Assembly: GCA_002104945.1 (NCBI GenBank)
Contig: MCFH01000038.1
Coordinates: 228,501 to 292,500 of the forward strand
Length of the DNA stretch: 64,000 nt
Direction: 5' to 3'
From: Piromyces finnis
Taxonomy: Eukaryota > Neocallimastigomycota > Neocallimastigomycetes > Neocallimastigales > Neocallimastigaceae
The notes beneath the pieces were generated by a model. That model made no database searches and had not been told where the DNA came from. It saw only the letters and a program-made list of their open reading frames with translations. Positions 1 to 10,776 of this stretch are shown one piece after another. Position numbers and translations under genes: made by a program. The stretch's first letter is position 1. The number at the start of each line of letters is the position of its first letter.

Positions 1-1021
1 TATTCCATTGATTCCATTGATTGTTGTTGTTGTTGTTGTTGTTCCATTGATTCCATTGATTGTTGTTGTTGTTGTTATTCCATTGATTCCATTGGTTGTT
101 GTTGTTGTTGTTCCATTGATTCCATTGATTATTGTTGTTACCTTGGTCCCATTGGTTCCATTGATTGTTGTTGTTGTTATTCCATTGATTACCTTGATCA
201 AAAGTAACACCTTGATTACCATTAGATTGTGGTGGGGCTTGTTGAGTTGGGGCTCCTCCTGCATTACCTCCTGCATTACCTCCATTACCTTGACCAATGT
301 AAACTTTAGCATATGGGAAATCTGCGGTACCACTAGTACCTGCTCCATTACTACCTGCTTCTCCTAAAACTTTAGCTTCATGCATTTTACCCATAGTCAT
401 ACCAAGCTTTTCCCATTGAGCAAAGTGAGCTGAAATATCAATTGTACCACAATCACGTGGGGTTTGACGAATACTAAAGTATTGTTTGAATTGAGTATCA
501 CCATCAATAGATGGTCCAAAACGAGTGTTTTCAAAAACTGTGTATTGAGCACCATCAATGGTGAAATCACCATGTTTCTTATTACCAACCCAATCACCTG
601 GACGATATTGACTAAGCCAGTTATCAACAATGTAGAATTCTACAAGTGGATTTCTGGTCCAACCGTAGATACCAACATAGGAATAATCGACATTGGCAAT
701 GTTTTGCTTGACAAGTTTGAAGTCAGCATACATGTGACCAATTTGAGAATGAGATTGAGTACTGTCGAAGGAAAGACCGGAACGACATAAATAATCCTTA
801 GCATTAGAGAAAGAACAAGAGAAAGAACCATCAGAATAGAAAGTAGCACTGTTATTACCACTATCAGCCCACATTTCATAACCAACACCACCAATGGAAC
901 CAACCTTATTTCCGGTTTCCTTAACACTTTGACCAGAGTGAGAAGCACTGCTACAGAAACTTTGAGCTAAAGCAGAAGTAGCAAAAGATAAAGCAACTGG
1001 AATGAATTGACTGAATTTCAT
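1..1021 (-). CDS. GH11 endo-1,4-beta-xylanase, copy 1 (3' end cut by window edge)
   Basis: Secreted xylanase whose last part lies left of the window; about 340 residues are visible. The start is the ATG complementary to 1019-1021, followed by the signal peptide MKFSQFIPVALSFATSALA and then the catalytic domain with PLVEFYIVDNW (nucleophile Glu128) and VLGEAGSNG (probable acid/base Glu221). The tail begins SNGNQGVTFDQGNQW and continues as Asn runs with QWNQW blocks, the same tail class as the gene at 18853-19998. Gene and 5' flank form one half of a ~2.9 kb direct duplication with that gene. No intron. The terminal residues cannot be seen. Confidence 0.93.
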   Translation of the reverse strand, partial: MKFSQFIPVALSFATSALAQSFCSSASHSGQSVKETGNKVGSIGGVGYEMWADSGNNSATFYSDGSFSCSFSNAKDYLCRSGLSFDSTQSHSQIGHMYADFKLVKQNIANVDYSYVGIYGWTRNPLVEFYIVDNWLSQYRPGDWVGNKKHGDFTIDGAQYTVFENTRFGPSIDGDTQFKQYFSIRQTPRDCGTIDISAHFAQWEKLGMTMGKMHEAKVLGEAGSNGAGTSGTADFPYAKVYIGQGNGGNAGGNAGGAPTQQAPPQSNGNQGVTFDQGNQWNNNNNNQWNQWDQGNNNNQWNQWNNNNNNQWNQWNNNNNNNQWNQWNNNNNNNNQWNQWN

Positions 1022-1218
1022 TTTTTATTATATATACAAATATTTAAAATTATTTAAAATTTAAATTTTATTTTTTATTAATTCAATTAATAAGTAATTA
1101 TAATAAGTAATTATAATACAATTAAAATGATACTATAATAAGAAATATTAATAAATATTAATACTAATGAATTAAAAAAAAAAGAATGAATTGATAAATT
1201 TGAAGGAAAAATTTGAAA

Positions 1219-1227
1219 CTATTTATA
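1219..1227 (-). promoter_or_regulatory. TATA box of xylanase copy 1
   Basis: On the minus strand this reads TATAAATAG, about 200 bp upstream of the ATG at 1021. The same 9-mer or its core recurs at comparable distances before all seven xylanase genes. A TGTCTCC motif (minus strand, 1400-1406) lies 173 bp further upstream. Confidence 0.6.
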
Positions 1228-2932
1228 CAATGAAATTTAAATCATCTCTACTAATCCTTTTTTGAAAATATTTTAAAAATTTCATTTATAAGCAGATTTA
1301 AATTAAAAATTCTAGATTTTAATTTATTTTCTCTAGGAAATACAATAATAATTTAAGTTTCAAATGAAAATAATTTATATTAAAATTTATGGTATTTATG
1401 GAGACATAGGAAGAGATAGGTTTAAAAAAAATATTAAATTCTAAACAAAAAGAAATAATAATAATATTTGATATTATGAAAATTATCCCAATAAAAAACT
1501 ATTAAACTTCACATTAACTCAATCGATTTAATATAAATGATTTACTTTTTTTTTTTTTTTAATTAAAAAGGTAGATATAAAAAATCAATAGTAATATAGA
1601 TAGAGAGATATTTTGAATAACTTGTACGAATTTATTTCTTTTCTTTTAATGTATAGTGAATGAGTATATAATAAAGGTATAGTAAAAGTATATTAAATAT
1701 TATATAAATATTAAATATTATTTTAATCGTATTTATCATTTTATCACATCCCATCCTAACAAAAGTATTCATAAAATATTTTATTCAATAACGGCATGCA
1801 TTTAAAAAAAATATTAACAAAACCAACATTATAAAACATTTGTACAACAACCAAGTTCTTTGATATTTTTTAAAATTAGTTATAAATGGTTACACACTAA
1901 TAATATTGAAAAATAAACCAATAACTATTTTTTATATATATATATATATTTAAAATTTAAATAAATTTTTAATTATTCTTTATTTATTTTTATTTTTATT
2001 ATTTTTATTATTATGAGTAAACAATTTCTTTTTTCTATTTTATAAGGTTTGCTTTATAAACTTTATACCTTTTGGGTTTTTAATGTTTATTAATATCAGA
2101 TATTAAAAAGTTGAAACTTTTCTAATATAATAAATTAAATGTTAACAGTTTAATAGATTTGTTGTTTTCTTTAAATTTTAATTTAAAAAATAGTCTATTT
2201 TTAGTATCCTACTTTGTTTAATCTTTCTAAAGTTTTTAATAGTTAAACCTAAATAGTTTTATTTATAAATATTAATATATAATATGAATTTTTTCAACAA
2301 ACCATTAAAAAAAGTTCATCATCATATTATTATTCTAATTATTAAACTTTTCTTTCATCATAAAAAAATATTAAAATATATTATCATAAATCATAAATCT
2401 ATAATAATAAATTAATAAATAAAATAATTATTTGAAAAGTTAAAAATTTGTGACAACTTTAACAACAATATTTAAATTTTATAAAAATTAAAGTTACATT
2501 ATAGTTCTCATACCATTAAAAAAAAAAAAAAAGATGAAAAAAAGACCGCAAAAAAAGAAACTTAATCCATTGAGTTTTAAAAGTCTTTCCAATAAAAAAA
2601 ATAATAAAAACATAAAGATTAATAAATTACAAATATATTTTTTATCTTAATATTACTAATGTATTAAATGTGTGAAGCTTTTTAATTCTTTTTCCTAGAC
2701 TATAAGTTTATTATAAAAAATTTTTATTTTTTTATTATAATCTAATTTAATATATCTTAACTTGTGGATTTCCACATGCTCAATAATTAATTTATGTTAT
2801 TAATTATATGTAATACAATAATATTATTATTTATTAATTTCTCGATAAATTAAATAATTTCTAAAATAATACTAAAATGGATTGCTAAATAACTAAACAA
2901 TAATAATAATAATAAGTTAATTTAATATGATT

Positions 2933-3248
2933 AAAAATAATAATTAGTTTCTATAATTTTTATTAAAATTCCTATTCAAAAAGGCCCTTTTTTCCGTATA
3001 TAGAAAATGTGTGTTCATCTTTCTTAGAATGCTTAAATCTTGATAATACTTTATTAATAATAAAATTTATTTAACCCTTAACTCTTTCTGAGTATACATA
3101 GAAGATAAAAAAATTTAATATTTAAATCAAGATGCTATCATAAATTTTCTATCTTAAACTGATTAAAAAAAAACAAACAAATTAAACCAATTTATTTTGA
3201 AAAAAAATAAAAAATTAACAAATTTTATCAATAAAAGAGAAAGAAGAT
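2933..3248. other. AT-rich intergenic stretch, no gene seen
   Basis: Unique sequence to the right of the end of duplication copy A. No open frame of note, RNA gene or repeat could be recognised. Confidence 0.5.
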
Positions 3249-3399
3249 GTGAAGCCCTTTTACATATTGCTTATGAAGCGCTACAGGTGTTACTCTGAAA
3301 AACAAAAAAGGTGTTACACCATTACATTATTTGAAACGAAAAAATTTTGCTAAATATTTAACAGAAAATGACTTGGATGATACCATTGAAAAAAAATAA
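3249..3399 (+). pseudogene. Ankyrin-repeat protein relic, frameshifted
   Basis: One frame reads CEALLHIAYEALQ and a second frame continues LKNKKGVTPLHYLKR, then NFAKYLTENDLDDTIEKK and a stop at 3397-3399. GVTPLHYL matches the xGxTPLHxA core of ankyrin repeats, and ALLHIAYE resembles the same core in the previous frame. The frame change between the two pieces and the lack of a start or other repeats suggest a decayed 3' end of an ankyrin-repeat gene. The call rests on a short stretch. Confidence 0.45.
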
Positions 3400-3519
3400 T
3401 AAACGATCGTTTAATGGTCAAAGAAGAAAAAAAGTTAAATTGTCATGAATCATATTCATCATAATATTCAATTAAAAAAAAAATTGAATCTTGGCCACCA
3501 TAGAATAATATAGGAAATA

Positions 3520-3621
3520 TATATACAAATACATAAACATAACTTAATATTATAGAAATTAATAATAATATATATACAAATACATAAACATAACTTAATA
3601 TTATAGAAATTAATAATAAGT
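3520..3621. repeat. Tandem duplication, 51 bp period
   Basis: Two adjacent, essentially identical copies containing atacaaatacataaacataa, offset by 51 bp. A third, degraded partial copy starts near 3640. Non-coding; minus-strand frames through it are AT-rich and low in complexity. Confidence 0.8.
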
Positions 3622-4822
3622 AAAAACTATAAAGTAAAGATAATATATACAAAATACATAAATGTAACTTAAATAGAAAACATTAATAAATTTCATGATT
3701 ATCATTTTTAAAAATGAATCTTTTTAATATTTTATTTTGTTAAATTTAATATTTATTAAGAAAATAGAAATTAAGAAAAAATATTCTTATTCTTATTTTT
3801 AATTTTCACTTTTTACTTTATAATCTAATTATAATTTTATTTTTAACATCATACATTATAATCTATATTAGTATTAGTATGAAGAATAATATTATATATT
3901 ATTCTTTATAATTTTCATTATATATTGGCATTTATTTTATTTATATATTTATAAATATTTAAAATTAAACGATTTAGAATTATCATTAAAATCTATATCA
4001 CACTAATTAAAAATTATACTTTTTTTATTTAAACTATATATTTTCCTCATATAAAGATTAGAATAATCTCATTAATAATATAATGAGAAATGTTACCTAT
4101 TTCAACATTTCTCATTCTTAATTCATTTATCATTATATAAATTATATGACCTGTACCATACGATCAATTTGATAATGTAACCATAAATGAACACTTATGG
4201 CCAAAAAAAGAAGAATAATTATTTCTTTGTGTAATTTGTGTAATTGGCTTACATGCCGTTATATAGTTCTATATGTCACCACATATACCATATTAATCTT
4301 TTTCATCTCTTTTAAGGTTCTACAAAAAATTAAATATCATCATGTATAATTAGTTAATATTATAGATGGCGGATTAAATAATATTATTTAATATTATTTT
4401 ATAATCATCATAATAATGAAAATAATAAATATTATCATTAAATTTAATTTAATAAAAAGATATTAATTACTTTATAAACTCTGTTTTAAATTTATGCTTT
4501 TAATTTATTAATTTAATATATATATATAAAAGTTTATACTTTCTATATTATTACCTTTTAGTATTGATATATAAGCATGTGGTTTAATTTTTATTTATTT
4601 TATTAAATATTATTTTTTTAAAAAAATAAATAAATAATAGAGTTCCATATAAATCTCCTTTTCAATATTAGATAAAGTTTACATAACTAATTTAAAAATA
4701 CTCGAATAGATGTTACGATTAATTTTTATTAATGAAATTTTACTGATATTTATTTTTTAATTTTTATTGAAATACCAATAATTTTTTAAAATAAAATTTT
4801 AATATACTTTAATAAAGAAACA
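3622..4822. other. AT-rich intergenic stretch, no gene seen
   Basis: About 1.2 kb between the 51 bp repeats and the promoter of xylanase copy 2. Many A/T runs; no coding frame or RNA gene that I can support. Confidence 0.5.
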
Positions 4823-4831
4823 TATAAATAG
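4823..4831 (+). promoter_or_regulatory. TATA box of xylanase copy 2
   Basis: TATAAATAG followed by agaattttctc, 191 bp upstream of the ATG at 5014. No TGTCTCC motif was seen upstream here, unlike copies 1, 3, 4, 6 and 7. Confidence 0.6.
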
Positions 4832-5013
4832 AGAATTTTCTCTTCAAATTACAATGTATAATATCATAATAATTGTATAAAATAAATCATTATAAATTAT
4901 AAAAAAAACTCTCTTTTGTATTATATTAATTCATTGTAAATTATTATTATAATTTATTTAAAATTTAATTTTAATTATTTGTGAAAAAAAAAAAAATTAA
5001 TAAAATAATAAAA

Positions 5014-6222
5014 ATGAAATTCAGTCAATTCATTCCAGTTGCTTTATCTTTTGCTACTTCTGCTTTAGCTCAAAGTTTCTGTAGCAGTGCTTCTCACTCT
5101 GGTCAAAGTGTTAAGGAAACCGGAAATAAGGTTGGTTCCATTGGTGGTGTTGGTTATGAAATGTGGGCTGATAGTGGTAATAACAGTGCTACTTTCTATT
5201 CTGATGGTTCTTTCTCTTGTTCTTTCTCTAATGCTAAGGATTATTTATGTCGTTCCGGTCTTTCCTTCGACAGTACTCAATCTCATTCTCAAATTGGTCA
5301 CATGTATGCTGACTTCAAACTTGTCAAGCAAAACATTGCCAATGTCGATTATTCCTATGTTGGTATCTACGGTTGGACCAGAAATCCACTTGTAGAATTC
5401 TACATTGTTGATAACTGGCTTAGTCAATATCGTCCAGGTGATTGGGTTGGTAATAAGAAACATGGTGATTTCACCATTGATGGTGCTCAATACACAGTTT
5501 TTGAAAACACTCGTTTTGGACCATCTATTGATGGTGATACTCAATTCAAACAATACTTTAGTATTCGTCAAACCCCACGTGATTGTGGTACAATTGATAT
5601 TTCAGCTCACTTTGCTCAATGGGAAAAGCTTGGTATGACTATGGGTAAAATGCATGAAGCTAAAGTTTTAGGAGAAGCAGGTAGTAATGGAGCAGGTACT
5701 AGTGGTACCGCAGATTTCCCATATGCTAAAGTTTACATTGGTCAAGGTAATGGAGGTAATGCAGGAGGTAATGCAGGAGGAGCCCCAACTCAACAAGCCC
5801 CACCACAATCTAATGATAATCAAGGAGCTAACTTTGGAGGTCAAAATCAATGGAACCAAGGTAACAACAATCAATGGAACCAAGGAGGTAATCAAGGAGG
5901 TAACCCATGGGACCAAGGTAACAACAATCAATGGAACCAAGGAGGTAATCAAGGAGGTAACCCATGGGACCAAGGTAACAACAATCAATGGAACCAAGGA
6001 GGTAATCAAGGAGGTAACCCATGGGACCAAGGTAACAACAATCAATGGAATAATAACAACCAATGGAACAACAACAACAACAACAATCAATGGAATCAAT
6101 GGGACCAAGGAAACAACAATAATCAATGGAATAATAATAACCAATGGAACAACAACAACCAATGGAATCAATGGAATCAAGGAAACAACAACCAAGGTGG
6201 TAATCCATGGCGTTGGTGGTAA
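5014..6222 (+). CDS. GH11 endo-1,4-beta-xylanase, copy 2 (longest tail)
   Basis: A secreted enzyme of 402 residues predicted to cleave internal beta-1,4 bonds of xylan. Residues 1-19 are a signal peptide ending ALA before Gln20. The GH11 jelly-roll spans about 45-243 with the family signature PLVEFYIVDNW (nucleophile Glu128) and the acid/base candidate Glu221 in VLGEAGSNG; Cys23, Cys69, Cys79 and Cys191 could form disulfides. After a Gly/Ala/Pro hinge the tail is Asn/Gln/Gly/Trp-rich, with three 19-residue units (NQWNQGGNQGGNPWDQGNN), and ends NPWRWW. There is no dockerin or CBM. An in-frame upstream GTG at 4981 would add eleven Lys/Ile-rich residues before the signal peptide, so the ATG was chosen. 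Confidence 0.95.
   Translation: MKFSQFIPVALSFATSALAQSFCSSASHSGQSVKETGNKVGSIGGVGYEMWADSGNNSATFYSDGSFSCSFSNAKDYLCRSGLSFDSTQSHSQIGHMYADFKLVKQNIANVDYSYVGIYGWTRNPLVEFYIVDNWLSQYRPGDWVGNKKHGDFTIDGAQYTVFENTRFGPSIDGDTQFKQYFSIRQTPRDCGTIDISAHFAQWEKLGMTMGKMHEAKVLGEAGSNGAGTSGTADFPYAKVYIGQGNGGNAGGNAGGAPTQQAPPQSNDNQGANFGGQNQWNQGNNNQWNQGGNQGGNPWDQGNNNQWNQGGNQGGNPWDQGNNNQWNQGGNQGGNPWDQGNNNQWNNNNQWNNNNNNNQWNQWDQGNNNNQWNNNNQWNNNNQWNQWNQGNNNQGGNPWRWW
5881..6051 (+). repeat. Three in-frame 57 bp tandem units in the xylanase tail
   Basis: Each unit starts caaggaggtaatcaaggagg and ends with caatggaa; the copies start at 5881, 5938 and 5995. Each encodes 19 residues. Copies 3 and 4 have one unit and the gene at 15551-16717 has two. 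Confidence 0.9.
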
Positions 6223-7224
6223 TCATGAAGGCAAAAATGTTAAATTTCAAAGATTATTATATTGTTCTCATCCTTGAAGTCATTATTGAATGAAAAAAAT
6301 AAATTATTTTTTAAAATAGAAATGGAAAATATTATTTTTAGTTTTTTTTATTATTAGAAAAGAATTAATATATATTTTTGTAATATATTTATATAAAGTT
6401 ATAAACTTATTTTATTAATGAAATAAAGTAAAATAATTTTTGAGTTGTATATAAGTAACCAAATAACGTAGATACAATAAAATAGAATAATATAAATAAT
6501 AAAACCATAAATAAAACTGTTGCTAAAAAATTAAATACTGTTTTGTCTTGTTGACATTAGTATAATTTCAATTATAATATAGAATAGTGAAAAATCCTGG
6601 AATCCTGGCCTTACGTATCTTTTCTAAATCATCATTGATTATTTCTATATTAGAAATAATAATAAAATAAAATATTTATTACTATTAATAATAAAGTAAA
6701 TTAATGATTAAATATAATAAAGTTTTTACAAAAGTAGTTAAAATAAAATGTTCAAAGTAAGCTTTATTTTAAATTGTAATTTATATTAGTATTATTATAT
6801 TAGTATTATTAGAATTCGGATATGATTATAGTAAAAGTATAAAAGTAATTCATTCATTTTAATGAAATTTATTTTAATACAATATATCGTTTTCATTTAT
6901 TTTTACTTTTTTTTTTCATTAAAAATTTAATAAGAATTGTAATGAGTTATGATGATTAAAGTTGATAAAGCATCAAATTCATATATAAATCATTATTTTT
7001 AAAATTAAAGTGCTTAATAATGTGAGAAATCATTTGATTTGTTGTTACAGTTAATATATCAATTTCATTAATTTGAAGAATATTCATTGATAATGAAATT
7101 ATAATATATTTTAATATTATTTATTAATAAGAACTTGAAATTTTAATAATAAATAATTATTCATATTCCTTATAACATTTAAATTTTAATTAAACTAAAA
7201 TAAATATTATTATTAGGCATGTTT
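6223..7224. other. AT-rich intergenic stretch, no gene seen
   Basis: 3' flank of xylanase copy 2 up to the xylanase relic. Contains a short direct repeat (atcctggaatcctgg, near 6594-6608) but no coding frame or RNA gene that I can support. Confidence 0.5.
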
Positions 7225-7472
7225 AAATTTTAATAATGTTTTCTTAATCCCATTAATTTCATTGACGGTTGTTATCTTAGTTCTGTTGATTGTCTTGACC
7301 TCCAAAATTAGCATCTTGATAGCCATTATATTCTTTTTGAGTTGAATTTCCTCCGGTATTACTTACATTGCCTTGTACAATGTATATTTTAACATAAGGA
7401 GAAATGGTTATATCACAAGTCCTGGCACCATTATTACTAATTTCTCCTATTAATATATTTCTAATAATTTCA
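7225..7472 (-). pseudogene. Decayed GH11 xylanase relic (C-terminal part)
   Basis: On the minus strand the frame reads ILIGEISNNGARTCDI, then SPYVKIYIVQGNVSNTGGN and ANFGGQDNQQN before stops. This aligns residue by residue with the functional copies (VLGEAGSNGAGTSGTADF, PYAKVYIGQGNGGNAGGN, ANFGGQNQW). The region after QQN still spells tail-like residues interrupted by three stops. Nothing of the rest of the catalytic domain is visible upstream. It is an eighth family member, far more diverged than the others, next to the outer end of the inverted-repeat arm. Confidence 0.8.
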
Positions 7473-7882
7473 ATATATTATTTTCATATTTAATTAAACA
7501 CTTAATAAATAGTAAAAATAATAAATAAAAATAAAAGAGAAACAAGTCATTTTTTGGTTAATAAATTCACTTGAAAACCCTTTTTTTTTAAGCAAACACA
7601 ATAATTTAATAAAAATACTAAAGAATTATAAATGATTATTAAATATATATTGGCTAATTGTTTATTTATAAAGTTTTATTAAATATTTTTAAAATTTTTT
7701 ACATATATTTTACAAATCTATTATATTCGAAAGACTTTTTAAGAATTTTTTAAAAATATTTTAATAGTAAAAATTATTTAAAGATTATTTTTATAAAAAA
7801 AATTAAAAAAATTTTTTTGAACATATATTTTACTAAGCTTATTGTTTTATTTTATAATATTTGAAAGTTTATTTCTTTTCAT

Positions 7883-8983
7883 CTAATACCAACGCCATTG
7901 ATTGTTATTGTTTCCTTGATCCCATGGATTACCACCTTGGTTCCATTGGTTGTTGTTGTTGTTCCATTGGTTATTATTATTCCATTGATTATTGTTATTT
8001 CCTTGGTCCCATTGATTCCATTGATTGTTGTTGTTGTTGTTGTTCCATTGGTTGTTATTATTCCATTGATTGTTGTTACCTTGGTCCCATGGGTTACCTC
8101 CTTGATTACCTCCTTGGTTCCATTGATTGTTGTTACCTTGGTTCCATTGATTTTGACCTCCAAAGTTAGCTCCTTGATTATCATTAGATTGTGGTGGGGC
8201 TTGTTGAGTTGGGGCTCCTCCTGCATTACCTCCTGCATTACCTCCATTACCTTGACCAATGTAAACTTTAGCATATGGGAAATCTGCGGTACCACTAGTA
8301 CCTGCTCCATTACTACCTGCTTCTCCTAAAACTTTAGCTTCATGCATTTTACCCATAGTCATACCAAGCTTTTCCCATTGAGCAAAGTGAGCTGAAATAT
8401 CAATTGTACCACAATCACGTGGGGTTTGACGAATACTAAAGTATTGTTTGAATTGAGTATCACCATCAATAGATGGTCCAAAACGAGTGTTTTCAAAAAC
8501 TGTGTATTGAGCACCATCAATGGTGAAATCACCATGTTTCTTATTACCAACCCAATCACCTGGACGATATTGACTAAGCCAGTTATCAACAATGTAGAAT
8601 TCTACAAGTGGATTTCTGGTCCAACCGTAGATACCAACATAGGAATAATCGACATTGGCAATGTTTTGCTTGACAAGTTTGAAGTCAGCATACATGTGAC
8701 CAATTTGAGAATGAGATTGAGTACTGTCGAAGGAAAGACCGGAACGACATAAATAATCCTTAGCATTAGAGAAAGAACAAGAGAAAGAACCATCAGAATA
8801 GAAAGTAGCACTGTTATTACCACTATCAGCCCACATTTCATAACCAACACCACCAATGGAACCAACCTTATTTCCGGTTTCCTTAACACTTTGACCAGAG
8901 TGAGAAGCACTGCTACAGAAACTTTGAGCTAAAGCAGAAGTAGCAAAAGATAAAGCAACTGGAATGAATTGACTGAATTTCAT
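7883..8983 (-). CDS. GH11 endo-1,4-beta-xylanase, copy 3 (left palindrome arm)
   Basis: 366 residues. Signal peptide and catalytic residues (Glu128, Glu221) are as in copy 2. The tail holds a single 19-residue NPWDQGNN unit, then shorter QWNNNN blocks, and ends NNNNQWRWY. The protein is identical to copy 4 except for Thr154 here versus Ile there, in the GDF(T/I)IDG strand. The two genes are divergent, with starts about 2.8 kb apart. The start at 8983 was preferred over an upstream GTG (9016) because the signal peptide begins there. Confidence 0.95.
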   Translation of the reverse strand: MKFSQFIPVALSFATSALAQSFCSSASHSGQSVKETGNKVGSIGGVGYEMWADSGNNSATFYSDGSFSCSFSNAKDYLCRSGLSFDSTQSHSQIGHMYADFKLVKQNIANVDYSYVGIYGWTRNPLVEFYIVDNWLSQYRPGDWVGNKKHGDFTIDGAQYTVFENTRFGPSIDGDTQFKQYFSIRQTPRDCGTIDISAHFAQWEKLGMTMGKMHEAKVLGEAGSNGAGTSGTADFPYAKVYIGQGNGGNAGGNAGGAPTQQAPPQSNDNQGANFGGQNQWNQGNNNQWNQGGNQGGNPWDQGNNNQWNNNNQWNNNNNNNQWNQWDQGNNNNQWNNNNQWNNNNNQWNQGGNPWDQGNNNNQWRWY

Positions 8984-9226
8984 TTTTATTATTTTATTAA
9001 TTTTTTTTTTTTTCACAAATAATTAAAATTAAATTTTAAATAAATTATAATAATAATTTACAATGAAGTAATATAATACAAAAAATAGTTATTTTATAAT
9101 TTATAACAATTTATAATGATTTATAATGCTTTATTTTATATACAATAATATTTATAATATTATAATATTATAATATGAATAAAAATATTATGATAATGAT
9201 GATAATAATTTAAAGAAAACCTTTCT

Positions 9227-9235
9227 CTATTTATA
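9227..9235 (-). promoter_or_regulatory. TATA box of xylanase copy 3
   Basis: Minus strand TATAAATAG about 245 bp before the ATG at 8983. Two TGTCTCC motifs lie upstream on the same strand (9255-9261 and 9347-9353). Confidence 0.6.
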
Positions 9236-10019
9236 ATAAAATTTTTATATTAATGGAGACACCATTCGTTAAAAGATATAAGATATTCAAGAATATTAAA
9301 AAAAATATTCATCAATAATAATTTAGAAAATATTAAAATAAAATATGGAGACAAATGAAGATTTATTAATTTTTAATCAATTTAAGCATTACGAATGGTT
9401 TTTAATGGTTTTTTTTCATTTTTTTTTTATTTTTGAAACTGAAACTTAATATAAATATTTAAAAGAAAATAAAACTTTAAAAAATAAAAGAATAGATTTT
9501 ATGGTAATTTTATTTTATATTTCTAATATAATAATAATAATATCTTTTTTTTTTTTTTAATTATTATTTTTTTTTTAATTAAATAAATGAATTTTATTTT
9601 TATTATTCTAATTTCTTATTTTTTATTTTATACAGCTACATCAATTGGTTATTATTTTTAATTATTATTAAATAGACATGCTTATTATACTTATTAAATT
9701 TAAATTATAATTCTAACACTTGTAAAAAAAAATAAAGAAAACATCTTTTCTAAATTTTAACGGTAGTTGTAAATATAATATAAATTAAAAAACTTTATTT
9801 ATAATATTTGTAATTCTTAAACTTCAATTATTAATTCTTGACCTTTTTTATGAAAATTTAAAAAATTATCATTATCTATATAAAAAATGTTTGATTATTA
9901 CTTTTATATAAAAGATAGTATAGCAATAATGCATTATGATATTGTAACTTCTTAGTATTATAACATTATTAGAAATTAAAAAAATAATATACTAATAATT
10001 ATACTAATAATTTATATTA

Positions 10020-10776
10020 AAGTTTTGTATAATATTACTATAAATCAAAATAAATATGTAAACTATTTTAGATATATTCTTTTTTTCTAATAATATAATA
10101 AATGATTATTAAATGTTTTTTTTTTTTTTTTAAATATATATATAACATATTGAACTTTACAATAAAATGAATATTAAAAAAAGTGTTTATAAACTTACTC
10201 AATAAATCTTATTAAATAAAGTTACATATTCTAATTCAAAATCCAAAAGATAATAGCATAAAAACGATAAAAAACGATAAAATGGCATTAAAAATATCAA
10301 AATATTCCGCATTCCATAAATAAAATATTTAATTAATTTTACCAATAAAAAAATAGGAATAAATTCATTAAAATATTTATTTTTAATGACAAACCAATAA
10401 AACACACTTTTTTTTAATGGAATATATTCACTAATAATTATAAATAAAAAAATAATTTAATAATATGTAATGTTACCTCAAATTATGAAAGGTTGAAAAC
10501 TTAAAAGAATTATTAGTTATATATTTATATTTATTTATTATAATTCTTACATTATTTTATACATAGCAATGCTTAAGCATTTCTGTAATAGACTTCTAAT
10601 TAGATTAAATTTTATTTTATCTTGGATTTAGAATTAAGTTATACAATCCTATTTATTAAGAATTATTGATTAATTCTATATTATTTTTATATACTTTTTA
10701 TTGTAAAGTTATACGTTATATTTTTATAAAAAAAAAAAAACAATCAAAAAGTATTACGGCTGTTAAATACTAATAA
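10020..10776. other. Spacer of the inverted repeat
   Basis: 757 bp of unique AT-rich sequence between the arms. A 68-residue minus-strand frame at 10199-10405 is rich in Phe, Ile, Leu and Tyr, as expected of random AT-rich DNA, and is not called. No gene seen. Confidence 0.6.

Larger units (their letters stand above)
1..2932. repeat. Direct segmental duplication, copy A
   Basis: The sequence from the window edge to about 2932 recurs in the same orientation at about 18979-21917. It includes the xylanase body, its TATA region and about 1.9 kb of non-coding flank. Differences seen are single bases (for example 956 versus its counterpart in the other copy) and length changes in T/A runs (near 1545 and 1930). 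Similarity stops abruptly after the shared sequence ttaatttaatatga. The left limit lies outside the window. Confidence 0.9.
7455..10019. repeat. Inverted repeat, left arm (~2.56 kb)
   Basis: Reverse complement of 10777 to about 13335, carrying a xylanase gene, its promoter and both flanks. The inner edge is sharp at 10019/10777 (taatataaattatt). The outer edge is fuzzier, with small indels between 7455 and 7560. Confidence 0.92.

Noticed and set aside
397-948. Long antisense open frames (77, 102, 108 residues) repeated in every xylanase copy
   Set aside because: They are shadows of the conserved GH11 coding sequence in other frames; composition (Val/Leu runs) and perfect co-occurrence with the sense gene explain them.
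4981-5013. N-terminal extension starting at GTG (MKKKKINKIIK...) for xylanases
   Set aside because: It would put eleven Lys/Ile-rich residues before the signal peptide; the ATG at the signal peptide is the natural start, and some copies lack the extension.
5881-6051. Regular 57 bp repeats as a CRISPR-like array
   Set aside because: Units are contiguous without spacers, in frame within a coding sequence, in a eukaryotic context.
5668-6277. Frames opposite or beside the Asn/Trp tails rich in Val/Pro/Ile/Leu or Cys/Tyr
   Set aside because: They arise from the aac/caa/tgg repeat read in other frames; no start context, no domain.
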